Assembly: GCA_021818545.1 (NCBI GenBank) | Contig: JAKATX010000002.1 | Location: 41,178-105,177, forward strand | Direction: 5' to 3' | Origin: Microcaldota archaeon | GTDB taxonomy: Archaea; Micrarchaeota; Micrarchaeia; Micrarchaeales; Micrarchaeaceae | Length of the DNA stretch: 64,000 nucleotides | Part shown: one piece after another, positions 53,538 through 62,092 of the stretch | Numbering within the stretch: the stretch's first letter is position 1 | How the letters are laid out: every line of letters starts with the position of its first letter | The notes under the pieces: generated by a model | What the model was told of the DNA's origin: nothing | Databases searched by the model: none | What the model saw: only the letters and a program-made list of their open reading frames with translations | Translations under genes and position numbers: made by a program

Positions 53538-53999
53538 ATGAACCACGGAATTGCGCAGCGACTTCCAGAAGTCGTTACACGCGCCTATATTCTGGATAAT
53601 GAGAACAAGATTCTGTTGATAAAGCAGCAAGAGGGCGGCATGAAATGGGTCGTTCCCTATGGCTCGGTGCAGTTCGGCGAGAGCGTGCTTGACGCGGCGA
53701 AGAGGAAAGCGAAGGAGCATGCAGGAATAAACGTGCATCCAATAGGCACTCTTGCGGTGAAGCAGCTGATACCGTCCAAGAGTGGCGATGGCAAAGCCGA
53801 CCACTCGATATACTTCGATGTCTTGTGCTTTGGCTCGGGAGGATTCGCCAAGCCGGATCACGTGGAAGAGTGCAAGTGGTTCACACTGGAAGACGCCCTA
53901 AAGTCTATAGAGTCCGACGAGATAAAGGATGTAGTGGACTATTACGCCAAGAAAAGCAAGATGGGAGACTCCAACATACTTGCTACAGGAGTAAGCTGA
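53538..53999 (+). CDS. Nudix hydrolase with altered Nudix box
   Basis: Fold and strands are typical (ARAYILDNENKILLIKQ-like start, KWVVPYGSVQFGES). The Nudix box G-x5-E-x7-R-E-x2-E-E-x-G reads GSVQFGESVLDAAKRKAKEH then A-G-I: the first Glu, the Arg, one of the helix Glu and the Gly are kept, but two acidic metal ligands are Lys and His. Activity may be reduced or changed. Start ATG 53538 lies 6 nt after GGTGA; GTG 53529 is inside that site. Confidence 0.78.
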   Translation: MNHGIAQRLPEVVTRAYILDNENKILLIKQQEGGMKWVVPYGSVQFGESVLDAAKRKAKEHAGINVHPIGTLAVKQLIPSKSGDGKADHSIYFDVLCFGSGGFAKPDHVEECKWFTLEDALKSIESDEIKDVVDYYAKKSKMGDSNILATGVS

Positions 54000-54027
54000 C
54001 CCCCACTCATCGTATCGAGGTATTCGA

Positions 54028-54567
54028 ATGATAAAGGAAATAGAGGCCGAGGATTGGAATAGGGAAGTCATGGCGCCGGAGGAGAAGCCGGTGATAGTAA
54101 AGTTCAGCGGATCGCATTGCGTCTGGTGCAAGAGGCTGGAGCCCATATACGAGAAGCTTTCCATGGAATACAAGGAAGCCAAGCTACTTAACATAGTGAT
54201 AGACAAGAGCGATTCCAACATGTCCCTCGCGCTGAAGTACGGGATAGACTCTACACCTACCCTGAAGATATTTTACAAGGGGTCCAATATAGGCGAGCTT
54301 GTGGGCTACGCCGAACTTGAGTTCCTGAAGGCGGAAATCGAGCACATAATAAGGAGGAAAGAAACCATAACGGGCAGGAGCACCAGGTCGCCTTCAATTC
54401 AAGCTGCACCAGAAGAAACTGGCGGCGAACAGGGACCCAAACAGGAGGGCAAGAAAGACGATGGCGCCGCTCCGCTCAATATTGGGGATTTTACCGGTTC
54501 GGGAACCGGTGCATCAGGCGGCGGGGAAGACCACGACCTTGACATAGAAGACATAGAGGAGCAATAA
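54028..54567 (+). CDS. Thioredoxin-like protein with acidic tail
   Basis: Residues 1-110 form a thioredoxin fold: VIVKFSGSHCVWCKRLEPIY with CxxC active site, and the cis-Pro in IDSTPTLKIFYKG. The last 65 residues are low-complexity and acidic (Gly, Glu, Asp), unusual for thioredoxins. Cytoplasmic disulfide reductase likely. It begins 28 bp after the Nudix gene. Confidence 0.87.
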   Translation: MIKEIEAEDWNREVMAPEEKPVIVKFSGSHCVWCKRLEPIYEKLSMEYKEAKLLNIVIDKSDSNMSLALKYGIDSTPTLKIFYKGSNIGELVGYAELEFLKAEIEHIIRRKETITGRSTRSPSIQAAPEETGGEQGPKQEGKKDDGAAPLNIGDFTGSGTGASGGGEDHDLDIEDIEEQ

Positions 54568-54578
54568 CGATTGTATCA

Positions 54579-55595
54579 TTAGTCGTTGCTGCCGCGTCTG
54601 CCCTTCTCCTTCATTGCAGATACCTCCTTCAGCGATTTTAGCAGCTCCGCCTCCTTGTTGAACATTTTGTCAACGAAGTAAGGAGTGAACGGGCTGTACT
54701 TGCTGAATGGGAAGTACAGGAACACCTTCTTTCCGGTGCTGTGCGCATGCATCCTTTCGCTGTCAACTCCGCTGGAATAGACGAGCCTTGATAAGTGTAT
54801 TACCACCATGTCAGCCTGGTCTATCATGTGGTAGTCCCTCCTGACCGTTTGGTTGAATACTATCTCCTTGAGCTTCTTGTCGTATGAGTACCTGTAAGCG
54901 CCAAGGTCCACGCTCCTCGGGTCGAACACTATGGCCATCTTCCTGAGCTGCGCCACGAACCTCGAGACGTTGTTGTAGCTGACGTCCCTGTGCTCCATGG
55001 AATAGCTTGCGTATATCTTGAGCATTTTCGGGTGGTATATCAGGTTGAAAAGCGTTATGGGATCCTCGGACACGCCGATGGTATAGTTGGTCTTGTCGAG
55101 CGTCTTGCTTATAAGGTCCGTGGTGTAAAGCTCCACCTCCGACCATAGCAGCACCTCGTAAAGGTCCACCTTCTTGTTCGACCACTCGCTCTTTTTCTTT
55201 AGCGACTCTGCCAGCTCGCCCGGCGGGGATACTATGGTTATGAAGATATCCGGCTTGAGCTCCTTGAAATCGTCTATGTCCATGAGGCTTATCGGCCCGC
55301 TCTTCCACCAGAACGACGTATGGCCGTCTATTATGTAGTCAGTACCGGGATTATCCTTTATCATGTCGTTTATTGCGTGCAGCGCATCCTCCTTGAGCAC
55401 GTCCAGCACCTTCTTGTCCAGGTTTGGCAATGTGGACGGGTCTAGGTCCTTGTTGAGCTCCGATGCAGCCTTTATCATCTCGTCTACCAGATTCACTATT
55501 ATTAGCTTCTTGCCCTTGCTCTTTGCCATGGCCACTGTCTCCGACTCAAGCTTGGTCCTATTGGAGCCGGCCGTAGCCGAGCTGAATACTATCAT
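54579..55595 (-). CDS. Fusion of P-loop-kinase-like and nucleoside 2-deoxyribosyltransferase-like domains
   Basis: Residues 1-185 look like an archaeal nucleotide-kinase fold: IVFSSATAGSNRT occupies the P-loop place but lacks the usual G-K-T/S, and YIIDGHTSFWW and IFITIVSPPGEL follow. Residues 205-320 follow the nucleoside 2-deoxyribosyltransferase pattern: KIYASYSME, FDPRSVD, IDQADMVVIHL, SGVDSERMHAHSTGKKVFLY. ATG 55595 is 5 nt after GGTG, better than the ATG 39 nt upstream. Perhaps a nucleotide-salvage or signal-nucleotide enzyme; inference only. Confidence 0.62.
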   Translation of the reverse strand: MIVFSSATAGSNRTKLESETVAMAKSKGKKLIIVNLVDEMIKAASELNKDLDPSTLPNLDKKVLDVLKEDALHAINDMIKDNPGTDYIIDGHTSFWWKSGPISLMDIDDFKELKPDIFITIVSPPGELAESLKKKSEWSNKKVDLYEVLLWSEVELYTTDLISKTLDKTNYTIGVSEDPITLFNLIYHPKMLKIYASYSMEHRDVSYNNVSRFVAQLRKMAIVFDPRSVDLGAYRYSYDKKLKEIVFNQTVRRDYHMIDQADMVVIHLSRLVYSSGVDSERMHAHSTGKKVFLYFPFSKYSPFTPYFVDKMFNKEAELLKSLKEVSAMKEKGRRGSND

Positions 55596-55731
55596 TGTAA
55601 CACCAGTACAATTCAGAATATTCTTATATAACACCTATATAAACAATTCGCCCGGCGTGGATTACCGGCAGTAACCTGCATAAGAACAGTTATATATGCA
55701 GAATGGCGCATTCTATTATACGGATGATTGA

Positions 55732-56139
55732 ATGGTGGAATCGCAGAAGGAAAGTCTTGAGCAGACGATGCAGGGCCTGAGTGCCAAGATGGCGTCCATG
55801 GCCAAGGTTCTTGGCATAACCGATGTAAGCACCATAGGATATGGACTTGACACGGACAACATTCTAAAGATGGGCATGTTCTTCATAAGGTCGGTGCAGG
55901 AAGTAAGGGACAACGGCAACCAACTATCCAGCGGCGACGTGAACGGCGTAAAGAGGATAATAGCGGAAATAGAGAGGTACAACAAGAAGACAGGGTTATT
56001 TACCGCGGACAAGGAAGAGGGCTATAAGCTCAGGATAATGTCCGACAAGACCGAATGGTCCCACGCAATGAGGGACAAGATCCTGGAGTCGCTCACCGGC
56101 GTGACCGCCGATGACGCGTACTATGACGATACGGAATGA
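55732..56139 (+). CDS. Unknown 135-residue protein
   Basis: Soluble and charged, with an N-terminal heptad-like helix (LEQTMQGLSAKMASMAKVLG), a central FFIRSVQEVRDNG helix and an acidic C terminus (DDAYYDDTE). TATA box TTATATATGC at about 55690-55699, 33 bp before the start. No recognised family; ends 48 bp before the convergent ubiA gene. Confidence 0.6.
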   Translation: MVESQKESLEQTMQGLSAKMASMAKVLGITDVSTIGYGLDTDNILKMGMFFIRSVQEVRDNGNQLSSGDVNGVKRIIAEIERYNKKTGLFTADKEEGYKLRIMSDKTEWSHAMRDKILESLTGVTADDAYYDDTE

Positions 56140-56187
56140 ATCCCGTCAAGCGCCATTCCTTTTTGAATGCTCCTCAGCCATGGCGCT

Positions 56188-57039
56188 TCAGGCAAGCCTC
56201 GCAATGGCTATGGATACTAGCAGTATGGCGGCGAACAGGGCGTTGTATATCTTTATCCTCATCGCTATGCTCGCATCGTTTTTCACATCAAGCCCCACGT
56301 GCTGCAGCATCAGTGCAACCGCAGCAACCACTGCCCCGACGATTACCACTGCATAGCCGCTCATTACAGCGAAAACCAGTATCAGTGCGGATGCGGAGTA
56401 GTGCAGCATGGAAGATATCCTGACCGCCTTTTTCGCGCCGTACTTGACAGGGTAGGTCTTCAGCCCATGCCTTTTGTCGAAATCCATGTGTATGACTGAA
56501 TACAGTATGTCGAATCCGCTGCCGACCAGTATCATGCTCAGCACCAGTATGTACGGCCCGGCGGTGTACGGGAAAGATCCTGCGACCCCTATGTAGCCAG
56601 CCAGCACGTCTATGCTCTCTATCGTGCCAACGCTGAAATGCCTGCTGGCGCTGCGCTTCTTGAGTTTCGGGTCCACCACGAATAGCAGTATGACCAAAGG
56701 CGAAAGCAGCAATGCCAGGGTGTTTAGCATGTAAGCGCTGAAAATGAATATTGCAGTGAGTATGATGAAGCTTGCGAGCAGCAGGTTCTTCGGCACCGCG
56801 AGGCTGGGGTCGGATTCCAGCTTCTTCTTGTTCTTGACGTCTATCTCCCTGCCCAGGTACTTGTTCATCAGCAGTGCGGCAAGCCTGGCAGCCATGAAGG
56901 CGATTGTTATGAACGCGAAGGAAAAGAGGCCGAAGTTGGGCGCAAGCAGCATGCCTATGTAAACGAAGCATATGTTGTATATTATGAGCCATGGATTGAA
57001 AAGTGACGCGAGTATCCTGCTTATTTCAGCTTTTGCCAT
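56188..57039 (-). CDS. ubiA: UbiA-family polyprenyltransferase
   Basis: Membrane enzyme that attaches a prenyl chain to an aromatic or glycerol acceptor. About nine hydrophobic segments; first Asp-rich motif region NKYLGREIDVKNKKK (D-x-x-N-K variant near residue 65) and the second in FDILYSVIHMDFDKRHGLKT (D-x-x-x-D near residue 175). 283 residues. The frame is open far upstream but that part is antisense-free overlap of ubiD in another frame; ATG 57039 overlaps the ubiD end by 19 bp. Last gene of the cofactor operon. Confidence 0.85.
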   Translation of the reverse strand: MAKAEISRILASLFNPWLIIYNICFVYIGMLLAPNFGLFSFAFITIAFMAARLAALLMNKYLGREIDVKNKKKLESDPSLAVPKNLLLASFIILTAIFIFSAYMLNTLALLLSPLVILLFVVDPKLKKRSASRHFSVGTIESIDVLAGYIGVAGSFPYTAGPYILVLSMILVGSGFDILYSVIHMDFDKRHGLKTYPVKYGAKKAVRISSMLHYSASALILVFAVMSGYAVVIVGAVVAAVALMLQHVGLDVKNDASIAMRIKIYNALFAAILLVSIAIARLA

Positions 57040-58439
57040 CTCTTCACCGCGTCGTCCATGACGCCCTTCGGCAGCGATATGGTATCTGGCCAGTCCCTGC
57101 CGTAGCCTTCGCCCCTGCTCTTCTTCGTGGCATCTATCAGCATCTTGGAGCCGTACGCCACAGTGTTGGCCGTGTGGTCGAGCGTGTCCGTGGGCGTGCC
57201 CTTTATTATCTGGACGTCCCTCTCCGGCTCCACCCTTGTCGCCATGGCCCAGAGTACGCGGCCCAGGTCGGTTATGTCGATGTCGTCGTCCATCGCCACT
57301 ATCATCTTTATGAATGAGAGCTGTCCCAGCCCAAGCACTGAGAACATGGCCTTCTTGGCCTCGCCCGGGAACCGCTTCTTCACCTTTATGAAGCACACGT
57401 CAGTGAAAAGCCCCTCCGGCGGAAGGTATATGTCGATTATGCTGTCGTTCACAAGGCTTATCATCGGCTTGAGGTACTGCATCATGAAGAGCCCTATGAC
57501 CGCGTCCTCATTCCATGGGAAGCCCACCACGCTGGCCGGATAGACTGCATCCTTCTTTGCGTATATCTTGTCTATGTGCAGCACGTTGGCGGGTTCTGGT
57601 ATGGAGTAATATCCTGTGTGGTCGCCGAACGGCCCTTCCATCCTGCGCTCATCCGGCTCCACGTAGCCGTTTATGATTATCTCGGAATTGGCAGGCACTG
57701 GAGGATAGTCGCCATCCTTCACCAAAGTAGTCCTTGAGCCTCTCGCCATGCCTGCGAACGCGAATTCGTTTATGCCCTGAGGCAGAGGGGTCGCAGCTGA
57801 AAGTATGTTGAACGGATCTGTGCCTATCGCGACCGAAACTTTGAGTGCCTTGCCGCGCTTCGCCGCCTCATATGCATGCAATGCGCCGCCCTTCTGCGCC
57901 TGCCAGTGCATCCCTGTGGTGACATCGTCGAAGACCTGCATCCTGTAAACTCCGGCGTTAAGCGAACCGTCGTCATAGCTGTTCGTGACAACAATCGGCA
58001 GCGTTATGAACTTCCCCGCGTCGTTGGGCCATGATTTGAGAACGGGCAGCTCATCAAGCCCGCCCAGCTTCCTGTAACCATTTGCGCTGAAGCTTTCGAC
58101 CTTCGGCTTGGAATCAATGAACGCCTTGGCTCCCTTCAGCATGGACCCTGCGCCTCCGGCCTGCTGCGGATGCAGTATGCTCATCACAGTGTCGGATATC
58201 GAGAAGCTGCCCAGAAGCTCACTGAGCGTGTTCGAGGACCCGAATAGGCTTGTGACTACCGGCATGTCGTAGCCCTGTACGTTTGAGAACATCAACGTCT
58301 TGCTGTCATACTTCCGCGCCCTGTTGGCGGTATCAGTAAGCGCCGTTATCTCCAATTCTGTGCCTACCTCATCCTTGACAACGGCCAGCCTGGATTTCGA
58401 ACGGAGATAATCCAGGTAAGCCCGTAGATCCTTTATCAT
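57021..58439 (-). CDS. ubiD: UbiD-family prenylated-FMN decarboxylase
   Basis: Decarboxylates aromatic or unsaturated acids with prenylated FMN made by UbiX. Motifs include NSYDDGSLNAGVYRMQVFDD, GTDPFNILSAATPLPQG, EGPFGDHTGYYS with catalytic acidic residue and IDATKKSRGEGYGRDWP near the C terminus. 472 residues. The ubiX partner lies at 62093-62668. Gene order MfnB-like, TusA-like, DapA-like, UbiD, UbiA suggests it acts on a product of the two aldolase-type enzymes. Confidence 0.9.
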   Translation of the reverse strand: MIKDLRAYLDYLRSKSRLAVVKDEVGTELEITALTDTANRARKYDSKTLMFSNVQGYDMPVVTSLFGSSNTLSELLGSFSISDTVMSILHPQQAGGAGSMLKGAKAFIDSKPKVESFSANGYRKLGGLDELPVLKSWPNDAGKFITLPIVVTNSYDDGSLNAGVYRMQVFDDVTTGMHWQAQKGGALHAYEAAKRGKALKVSVAIGTDPFNILSAATPLPQGINEFAFAGMARGSRTTLVKDGDYPPVPANSEIIINGYVEPDERRMEGPFGDHTGYYSIPEPANVLHIDKIYAKKDAVYPASVVGFPWNEDAVIGLFMMQYLKPMISLVNDSIIDIYLPPEGLFTDVCFIKVKKRFPGEAKKAMFSVLGLGQLSFIKMIVAMDDDIDITDLGRVLWAMATRVEPERDVQIIKGTPTDTLDHTANTVAYGSKMLIDATKKSRGEGYGRDWPDTISLPKGVMDDAVKRWQKLK

Positions 58440-58448
58440 AAAGCGCGC

Positions 58449-59426
58449 CTATTCAGCAGGTATGAGCCCAAGCCCTATAAGATCCTTCTTTATGCCGTCC
58501 CTCTCATCCTGCGTAAGCTCCAGCACTGGCGGTCTTACGTGGCCTCCAGCCATGCCCATGAGTTCTCCCCAGTACTTCGCCATCTGCACGGGCAGCGAGC
58601 CTCCCGTCCTGGCCACTATCCGAGGCCACCATTTCCTGGAGACGCTCTTTACAGGGTAGACCGCCTTGTACGCCTCGCGCGCCTTGTCCATCTGGCCCGA
58701 TGTGGCAAGGTCTATGAAATTAACGTAATCGTGCTTCGTCTTGGTGTCGAACCTCCAGTCGCTCGTGTTAGCGAACATGGCCTGCTGGTGGAAGTTGTAA
58801 TACTGCTCATAAAAGAATATCTCCTCGTCTGGCACGCTCACCACCGCGTTCTTGCCTGCCATAAGGTGCGTGTCTATGCCTATCTGCGTGTTGAAGCTGG
58901 CCTCCTTTATCGCTATGACGTTCTCGATTTCAGATATCCTCGTCAACCCCTTCACGTTGAGCACGATCCCGAACTGGGGCGAGTTGTAGAACGCTATGCC
59001 TATGTTGGTCTTTTCGGCTACTTTGCCCACGAAATTCACCACCTGGTCCTCGGTCTTCGTGACCATGTACGGCGGCCCGAGTATGACGAAATCGTAGCCG
59101 TACTGCTCGGCCTTGTTCGCCATCCCAATCACATCCTTTATCGAGGTGTCAGTAACTTGGAACGCTGCCATGGCGCGCTTCCTTATGAGGTCCGGCGCAA
59201 TCTCCATCAGCCTGAGCCTCTCTTCCTTTGTCAGGCTCCAGAACTCCCCCATGTTCCAGGAAAATCCCATGCCCTTTGTGCCGAGCGAAAGTACGTGCTC
59301 TATGTTGCGCTTCAGCCCTTCCTCGTCCAGCCGGTCGTCCTTTGTGAACGGCGTCACCATAGTGGTCCATTGCCCTGTCAAATTCTGGCGCGCCCATTGC
59401 TTAGAATCCCTTTTCGAATAGTCCAT
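58449..59426 (-). CDS. DapA-family (dihydrodipicolinate synthase/N-acetylneuraminate lyase) aldolase
   Basis: TIM-barrel class I lyase that usually condenses or releases pyruvate by a Schiff base. Family residues: TPFTKDDRLDEEGLKRNIEH, the Tyr of IAFYNSPQFG and the Schiff-base Lys of IAIKEAS near residue 172. The substrate-binding G-T-T/E loop reads GFSWNMGEFWSL, unlike true DapA (GTTGE), and the C-terminal region is longer (325 residues against about 290). It is thus not a plain lysine gene; a different condensation in the surrounding cofactor operon is likely. 9-bp gap to ubiD. Confidence 0.78.
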   Translation of the reverse strand: MDYSKRDSKQWARQNLTGQWTTMVTPFTKDDRLDEEGLKRNIEHVLSLGTKGMGFSWNMGEFWSLTKEERLRLMEIAPDLIRKRAMAAFQVTDTSIKDVIGMANKAEQYGYDFVILGPPYMVTKTEDQVVNFVGKVAEKTNIGIAFYNSPQFGIVLNVKGLTRISEIENVIAIKEASFNTQIGIDTHLMAGKNAVVSVPDEEIFFYEQYYNFHQQAMFANTSDWRFDTKTKHDYVNFIDLATSGQMDKAREAYKAVYPVKSVSRKWWPRIVARTGGSLPVQMAKYWGELMGMAGGHVRPPVLELTQDERDGIKKDLIGLGLIPAE

Positions 59427-59464
59427 TGAACCAACCTAATTTGTTAAACAGAAGATTTGCAGTC

Positions 59465-59701
59465 TTAGGAGGTAGGTGTCCCCTTGCTTACGGTAATCCT
59501 GAAATTGGCGCCATCCCTCTGCTCGCTCTCTATCCTGTGGCCTTTCCTCCTTGCCCAGGCGTAGACGTCCATCTTGTTTGGTATGCCGTAGACTATGGTC
59601 TCAACATTATCCCCGGACTTCAGCCCTGCCATGGCCTTCTCCAGTTCGGTTATTACGCCCTTGCAGTTCTTCTTCGTGGCATCTATAAGCATTCCGGTCA
59701 C
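59465..59701 (-). CDS. TusA/SirA-like small protein
   Basis: 78 residues with the beta-alpha-beta-alpha pattern of TusA sulfur carriers: LIDATKKNCKGVITELEKAM, GDNVETIVYGIP, AWARRKGHRIES and a closing strand. The single Cys stands where TusA has C-P-x-P, but here reads C-K-G-V, so sulfur transfer is possible yet not certain. It lies between the MfnB-like gene (11-bp gap) and the DapA-like gene (38-bp gap). Confidence 0.65.
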   Translation of the reverse strand: MTGMLIDATKKNCKGVITELEKAMAGLKSGDNVETIVYGIPNKMDVYAWARRKGHRIESEQRDGANFRITVSKGTPTS

Positions 59702-59712
59702 TTTGCCTGCTA

Positions 59713-60453
59713 CTACTTGGTATTGTTGAATACCTCTATCTTGCCTTCTACCCTCATGTCCAGCTCGTTCTTCACGTTGGCAACTGCCTTGGCGTCAACC
59801 CTTCCATTGTACCTGTCCTCGCCCTTGCACACCGCGCCCCTAACCCCGACTATGTCCGGGTTTATCCTGACAAGAGTGTCGAAGTTGCTTATCTTGAGCG
59901 CGCCTGACAGTGCGGTGCTCATGCCCAGATCCTTGGCCTCGTCGGTCAGGCTCTTAAGCGTGGGCTCGTCCATGAAGTCGAACAGGTTCCTCCCGTCCTT
60001 CGTGAGCGTGTCTATAAGTATGCCGTCGCTCTCGCTCTCCTTGGCAAGCTTCACCACGAGCTTCGGGTCTATCCCATTGTAGAGGTGGCTGTCCGCGAAA
60101 GTTGCGGCTATCAGCTTCGTGTCGAAGCCCTTGAGCGCCTTCTTGCACTCCTTGAGCGTCCTCAGCGCCGTATCGTAGGACATGTTCACGAATCCCACCT
60201 TGACTGACGTGGCCTTCAGCACGGCCGCGCCGTACACTGCAAGGGCAACTGTGCCGACAGCTTCAGGAACCGATCCCAGGGTCACGCTGACGTGCCTTTC
60301 CTTGGGGAATGCCTCCCTGACCTCCTTGATTACAGGGGGATAATTAGCTCCTATGAATATCTCATCCAGGTTCTTGACGTCCACTATGTCTGCATTTCCT
60401 TCCACTGCTTCCCTTGCCTCAGCAAGGTTCTGCACGCTTACCATCAGCATCAT
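59713..60453 (-). CDS. MfnB-like aldolase ((5-formylfuran-3-yl)methyl phosphate synthase family, DUF556)
   Basis: In methanogens MfnB joins two glyceraldehyde-3-phosphate molecules into the furan of methanofuran. Matching blocks: SVQNLAEAREAVEGNADIVD with the Lys of DVKNLDEIFIGANYPPVI, VTLGSVPEAVGTVALAVYGA, the Lys of ATSVKVGF, IDTLTKDGRNLFDFMDE, STALSGALKISN and DIVGVRGAVCKGEDRYNGRV. 246 residues. ATG 60453 is right after a TATA-like GGATTAAATAGG (about 60482-60493), giving a leaderless start. First gene of the UbiD/UbiA operon. No methanogenesis genes are in view, so the product may be a different cofactor. Confidence 0.82.
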   Translation of the reverse strand: MMLMVSVQNLAEAREAVEGNADIVDVKNLDEIFIGANYPPVIKEVREAFPKERHVSVTLGSVPEAVGTVALAVYGAAVLKATSVKVGFVNMSYDTALRTLKECKKALKGFDTKLIAATFADSHLYNGIDPKLVVKLAKESESDGILIDTLTKDGRNLFDFMDEPTLKSLTDEAKDLGMSTALSGALKISNFDTLVRINPDIVGVRGAVCKGEDRYNGRVDAKAVANVKNELDMRVEGKIEVFNNTK

Positions 60454-60508
60454 GAAATCACAATAATATTTTGCATGTAGCCTATTTAATCCTTTTTCTA
60501 ATAGCCGT

Positions 60509-60545
60509 AACGATGCAAGGCTATCATGATGCATACTGCATCGTT
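60509..60545. promoter_or_regulatory. Inverted-repeat operator candidate upstream of the MfnB-like operon
   Basis: AACGATGCA (60509-60517) and TGCATCGTT (60537-60545) form a 9-bp inverted repeat, with a second nested one, GATGCA-TAC-TGCATC (60528-60542). It lies 20-60 bp upstream of the operon TATA box, between that operon and the HxlR regulator gene. The rest of 60546-60685 shows nothing clear. Confidence 0.55.
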
Positions 60546-60685
60546 TAAATATATAGATGGGCTCCGGCCATGTCCGAATGGCCAGCGTTGCTGGCATCGG
60601 CTGCCTATTCATATATTCATATAATCAGAATAAGGGGCATAAGCTCAAGGCATCTGGAAAATCGCCCATGCAAGGCGCTCCGCGC

Positions 60686-61069
60686 TTACCTGTCCAGAAG
60701 TCCGCATGCGCTGCATTTCATGTTCTTGCACGCCGCATTGGTGTCATACGTGTAGAAGCACCTGCCAAGCTCCTTTATCTCCCTTATCAGGTTGGCGACT
60801 TCGTGCCCTTTGTCCGTGAGCGAGTACTGCGTGTGCGTGGCATTGCCCGAGTTGTTCTCCCTCCTCTCCAGGAGCGAATATTCCTGCAGCTCATCAAGGC
60901 TATTGCTCAACATCCTGGGCGTTATTCCGTAGAGTGAGCGCTGTAGCTCGTTGAATGATACGCTGCCTTCCGAGAAATACGCCTCCTCAATTATAGGTAT
61001 GGTCCACCTCTTGCCCACTACGTGTATAAGGTTCAGGGTAGGGCATCCATCCTTTTTTTGAGTTTTCAT
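60686..61069 (-). CDS. HxlR-family winged-helix regulator
   Basis: 127 residues. The N terminus carries the family Cys and GKRWTIPIIEEAYF; FNELQRSLYGITPRMLSNSLDELQ is the recognition helix region, then YSLTDKGHEVANLI. The C terminus has extra Cys (AACKNMKCSACG) that could sense redox state or metal. TATA box ACTTATAAAGCG at about 61134-61145 and GTGAT before the ATG. Same strand as the cofactor operon just downstream, whose promoter contains a palindrome it may bind. Confidence 0.85.
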   Translation of the reverse strand: MKTQKKDGCPTLNLIHVVGKRWTIPIIEEAYFSEGSVSFNELQRSLYGITPRMLSNSLDELQEYSLLERRENNSGNATHTQYSLTDKGHEVANLIREIKELGRCFYTYDTNAACKNMKCSACGLLDR

Positions 61070-61260
61070 AATATCACTGCATTTAGGTTTTTCACTGTTT
61101 CGCGATCCTGCCCAATACGGTTGGGATTTCCCCGCTTTATAAGTTGCAAACTATATATTCTGATAGTGCATTAGCCGACAGAGCGGCCGGCTCCAGGCGC
61201 CGGCATAGGCAGCCGCAAGGACGCAGCTCGCGCCAACTATACTGCCCTATAGCGCTGCCT

Positions 61261-61268
61261 ATTTAAAT
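61261..61268 (+). promoter_or_regulatory. TATA box of the DUF981 gene
   Basis: ATTTAAAT centred 29 bp before ATG 61294 predicts a leaderless transcript. The remainder of 61070-61260 holds the divergent hxlR promoter and a GC-rich stretch without clear features. Confidence 0.6.
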
Positions 61269-61293
61269 TGTTAAATAGAAGTATGAAGCGGTG

Positions 61294-61920
61294 ATGGAAT
61301 TGGCTTTCGTGGACAACCTGGCTTACCAGCTTTTTGTCATAGGATTCGCAGCATTGCTGATAGCGTACCTGATGTCGTACGTGTATATGCAGTACCGCAA
61401 AAGAGCGAAGGATATAACGGGAGGGCTAAAAGCCGCAGCAGTGCCCCTCGCAGTATTGGGCGGTTATATGCTCGTCTCTGGCATAGTGGACCAGTTCCTG
61501 TGGCCGCTGGGAATTACGTCACCGTATAACATACTGTTCATGGATCCGTACGTCTCGTTCGGCATAGTGCTGCTCGCTTTTGCAATGGCGATACGCCGCG
61601 GCATCCAGCTGCAGTTCGTCGGGCTACTCGCCCTGCTGATAGGCGTCATGGCCATATGGTACGGCTACAACGGTTATGTGCTGCAACTCACGCAGGATCC
61701 GTTCGAGCTCTTGATGCTGTTCACACTGTTCGGCGTGGCGGGCATATTCTCTTATCCCGCAACAATAGTGATGGACCGGCTCCCTGGTTACCAGAAGAGC
61801 GTCTGGGGAGGTTGGCATGCCCTCCTGGTCATATGCTGGCTCGCGTTCATTTTCGCGGGTCTGGGCGGCATGTACGCCGGTGCGACTGCCGTTGCCGGAC
61901 ACTTGGTATCCCCTCCGTGA
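61294..61920 (+). CDS. DUF981-like membrane protein
   Basis: Six hydrophobic segments in 208 residues. FVDNLAYQLFVIGFAALL at the start, WPLGITSPYNILFMDPYVSFG in the middle and LTQDPFELLMLFTLFGVAGI fit the DUF981 pattern as I know it from archaeal relatives. Function unknown. It is divergent from hxlR and upstream of ubiX, and may belong to the same redox context. Confidence 0.65.
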   Translation: MELAFVDNLAYQLFVIGFAALLIAYLMSYVYMQYRKRAKDITGGLKAAAVPLAVLGGYMLVSGIVDQFLWPLGITSPYNILFMDPYVSFGIVLLAFAMAIRRGIQLQFVGLLALLIGVMAIWYGYNGYVLQLTQDPFELLMLFTLFGVAGIFSYPATIVMDRLPGYQKSVWGGWHALLVICWLAFIFAGLGGMYAGATAVAGHLVSPP

Positions 61921-62092
61921 GCGTCCGAAGCATACAAAGCATACAATAAGGACTTTGCGCGGGTGCAATTCCTGCGCATTATTTTATTCTTTCATGTAAT
62001 AGATTCGCATAAAGTTTCATTCCTTGACGCGGCGCATAGCCGCGCTTCATAGTAGCATATATAGAATCTATACCTAAAATAAAATTGATGCA

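Noticed and set aside
57040..57396. N-terminal extension of the UbiA frame
   Set aside because: It overlaps ubiD in another frame and reads as a low-complexity Gly/Arg/His string; UbiA proteins begin at the MAKAEISR segment.
58539..59429. Long plus-strand open frame of 296 codons
   Set aside because: It is antisense to the DapA-like gene, has no coherent fold and is rich in His, Arg and Pro as expected from reading a GC-rich gene backwards.
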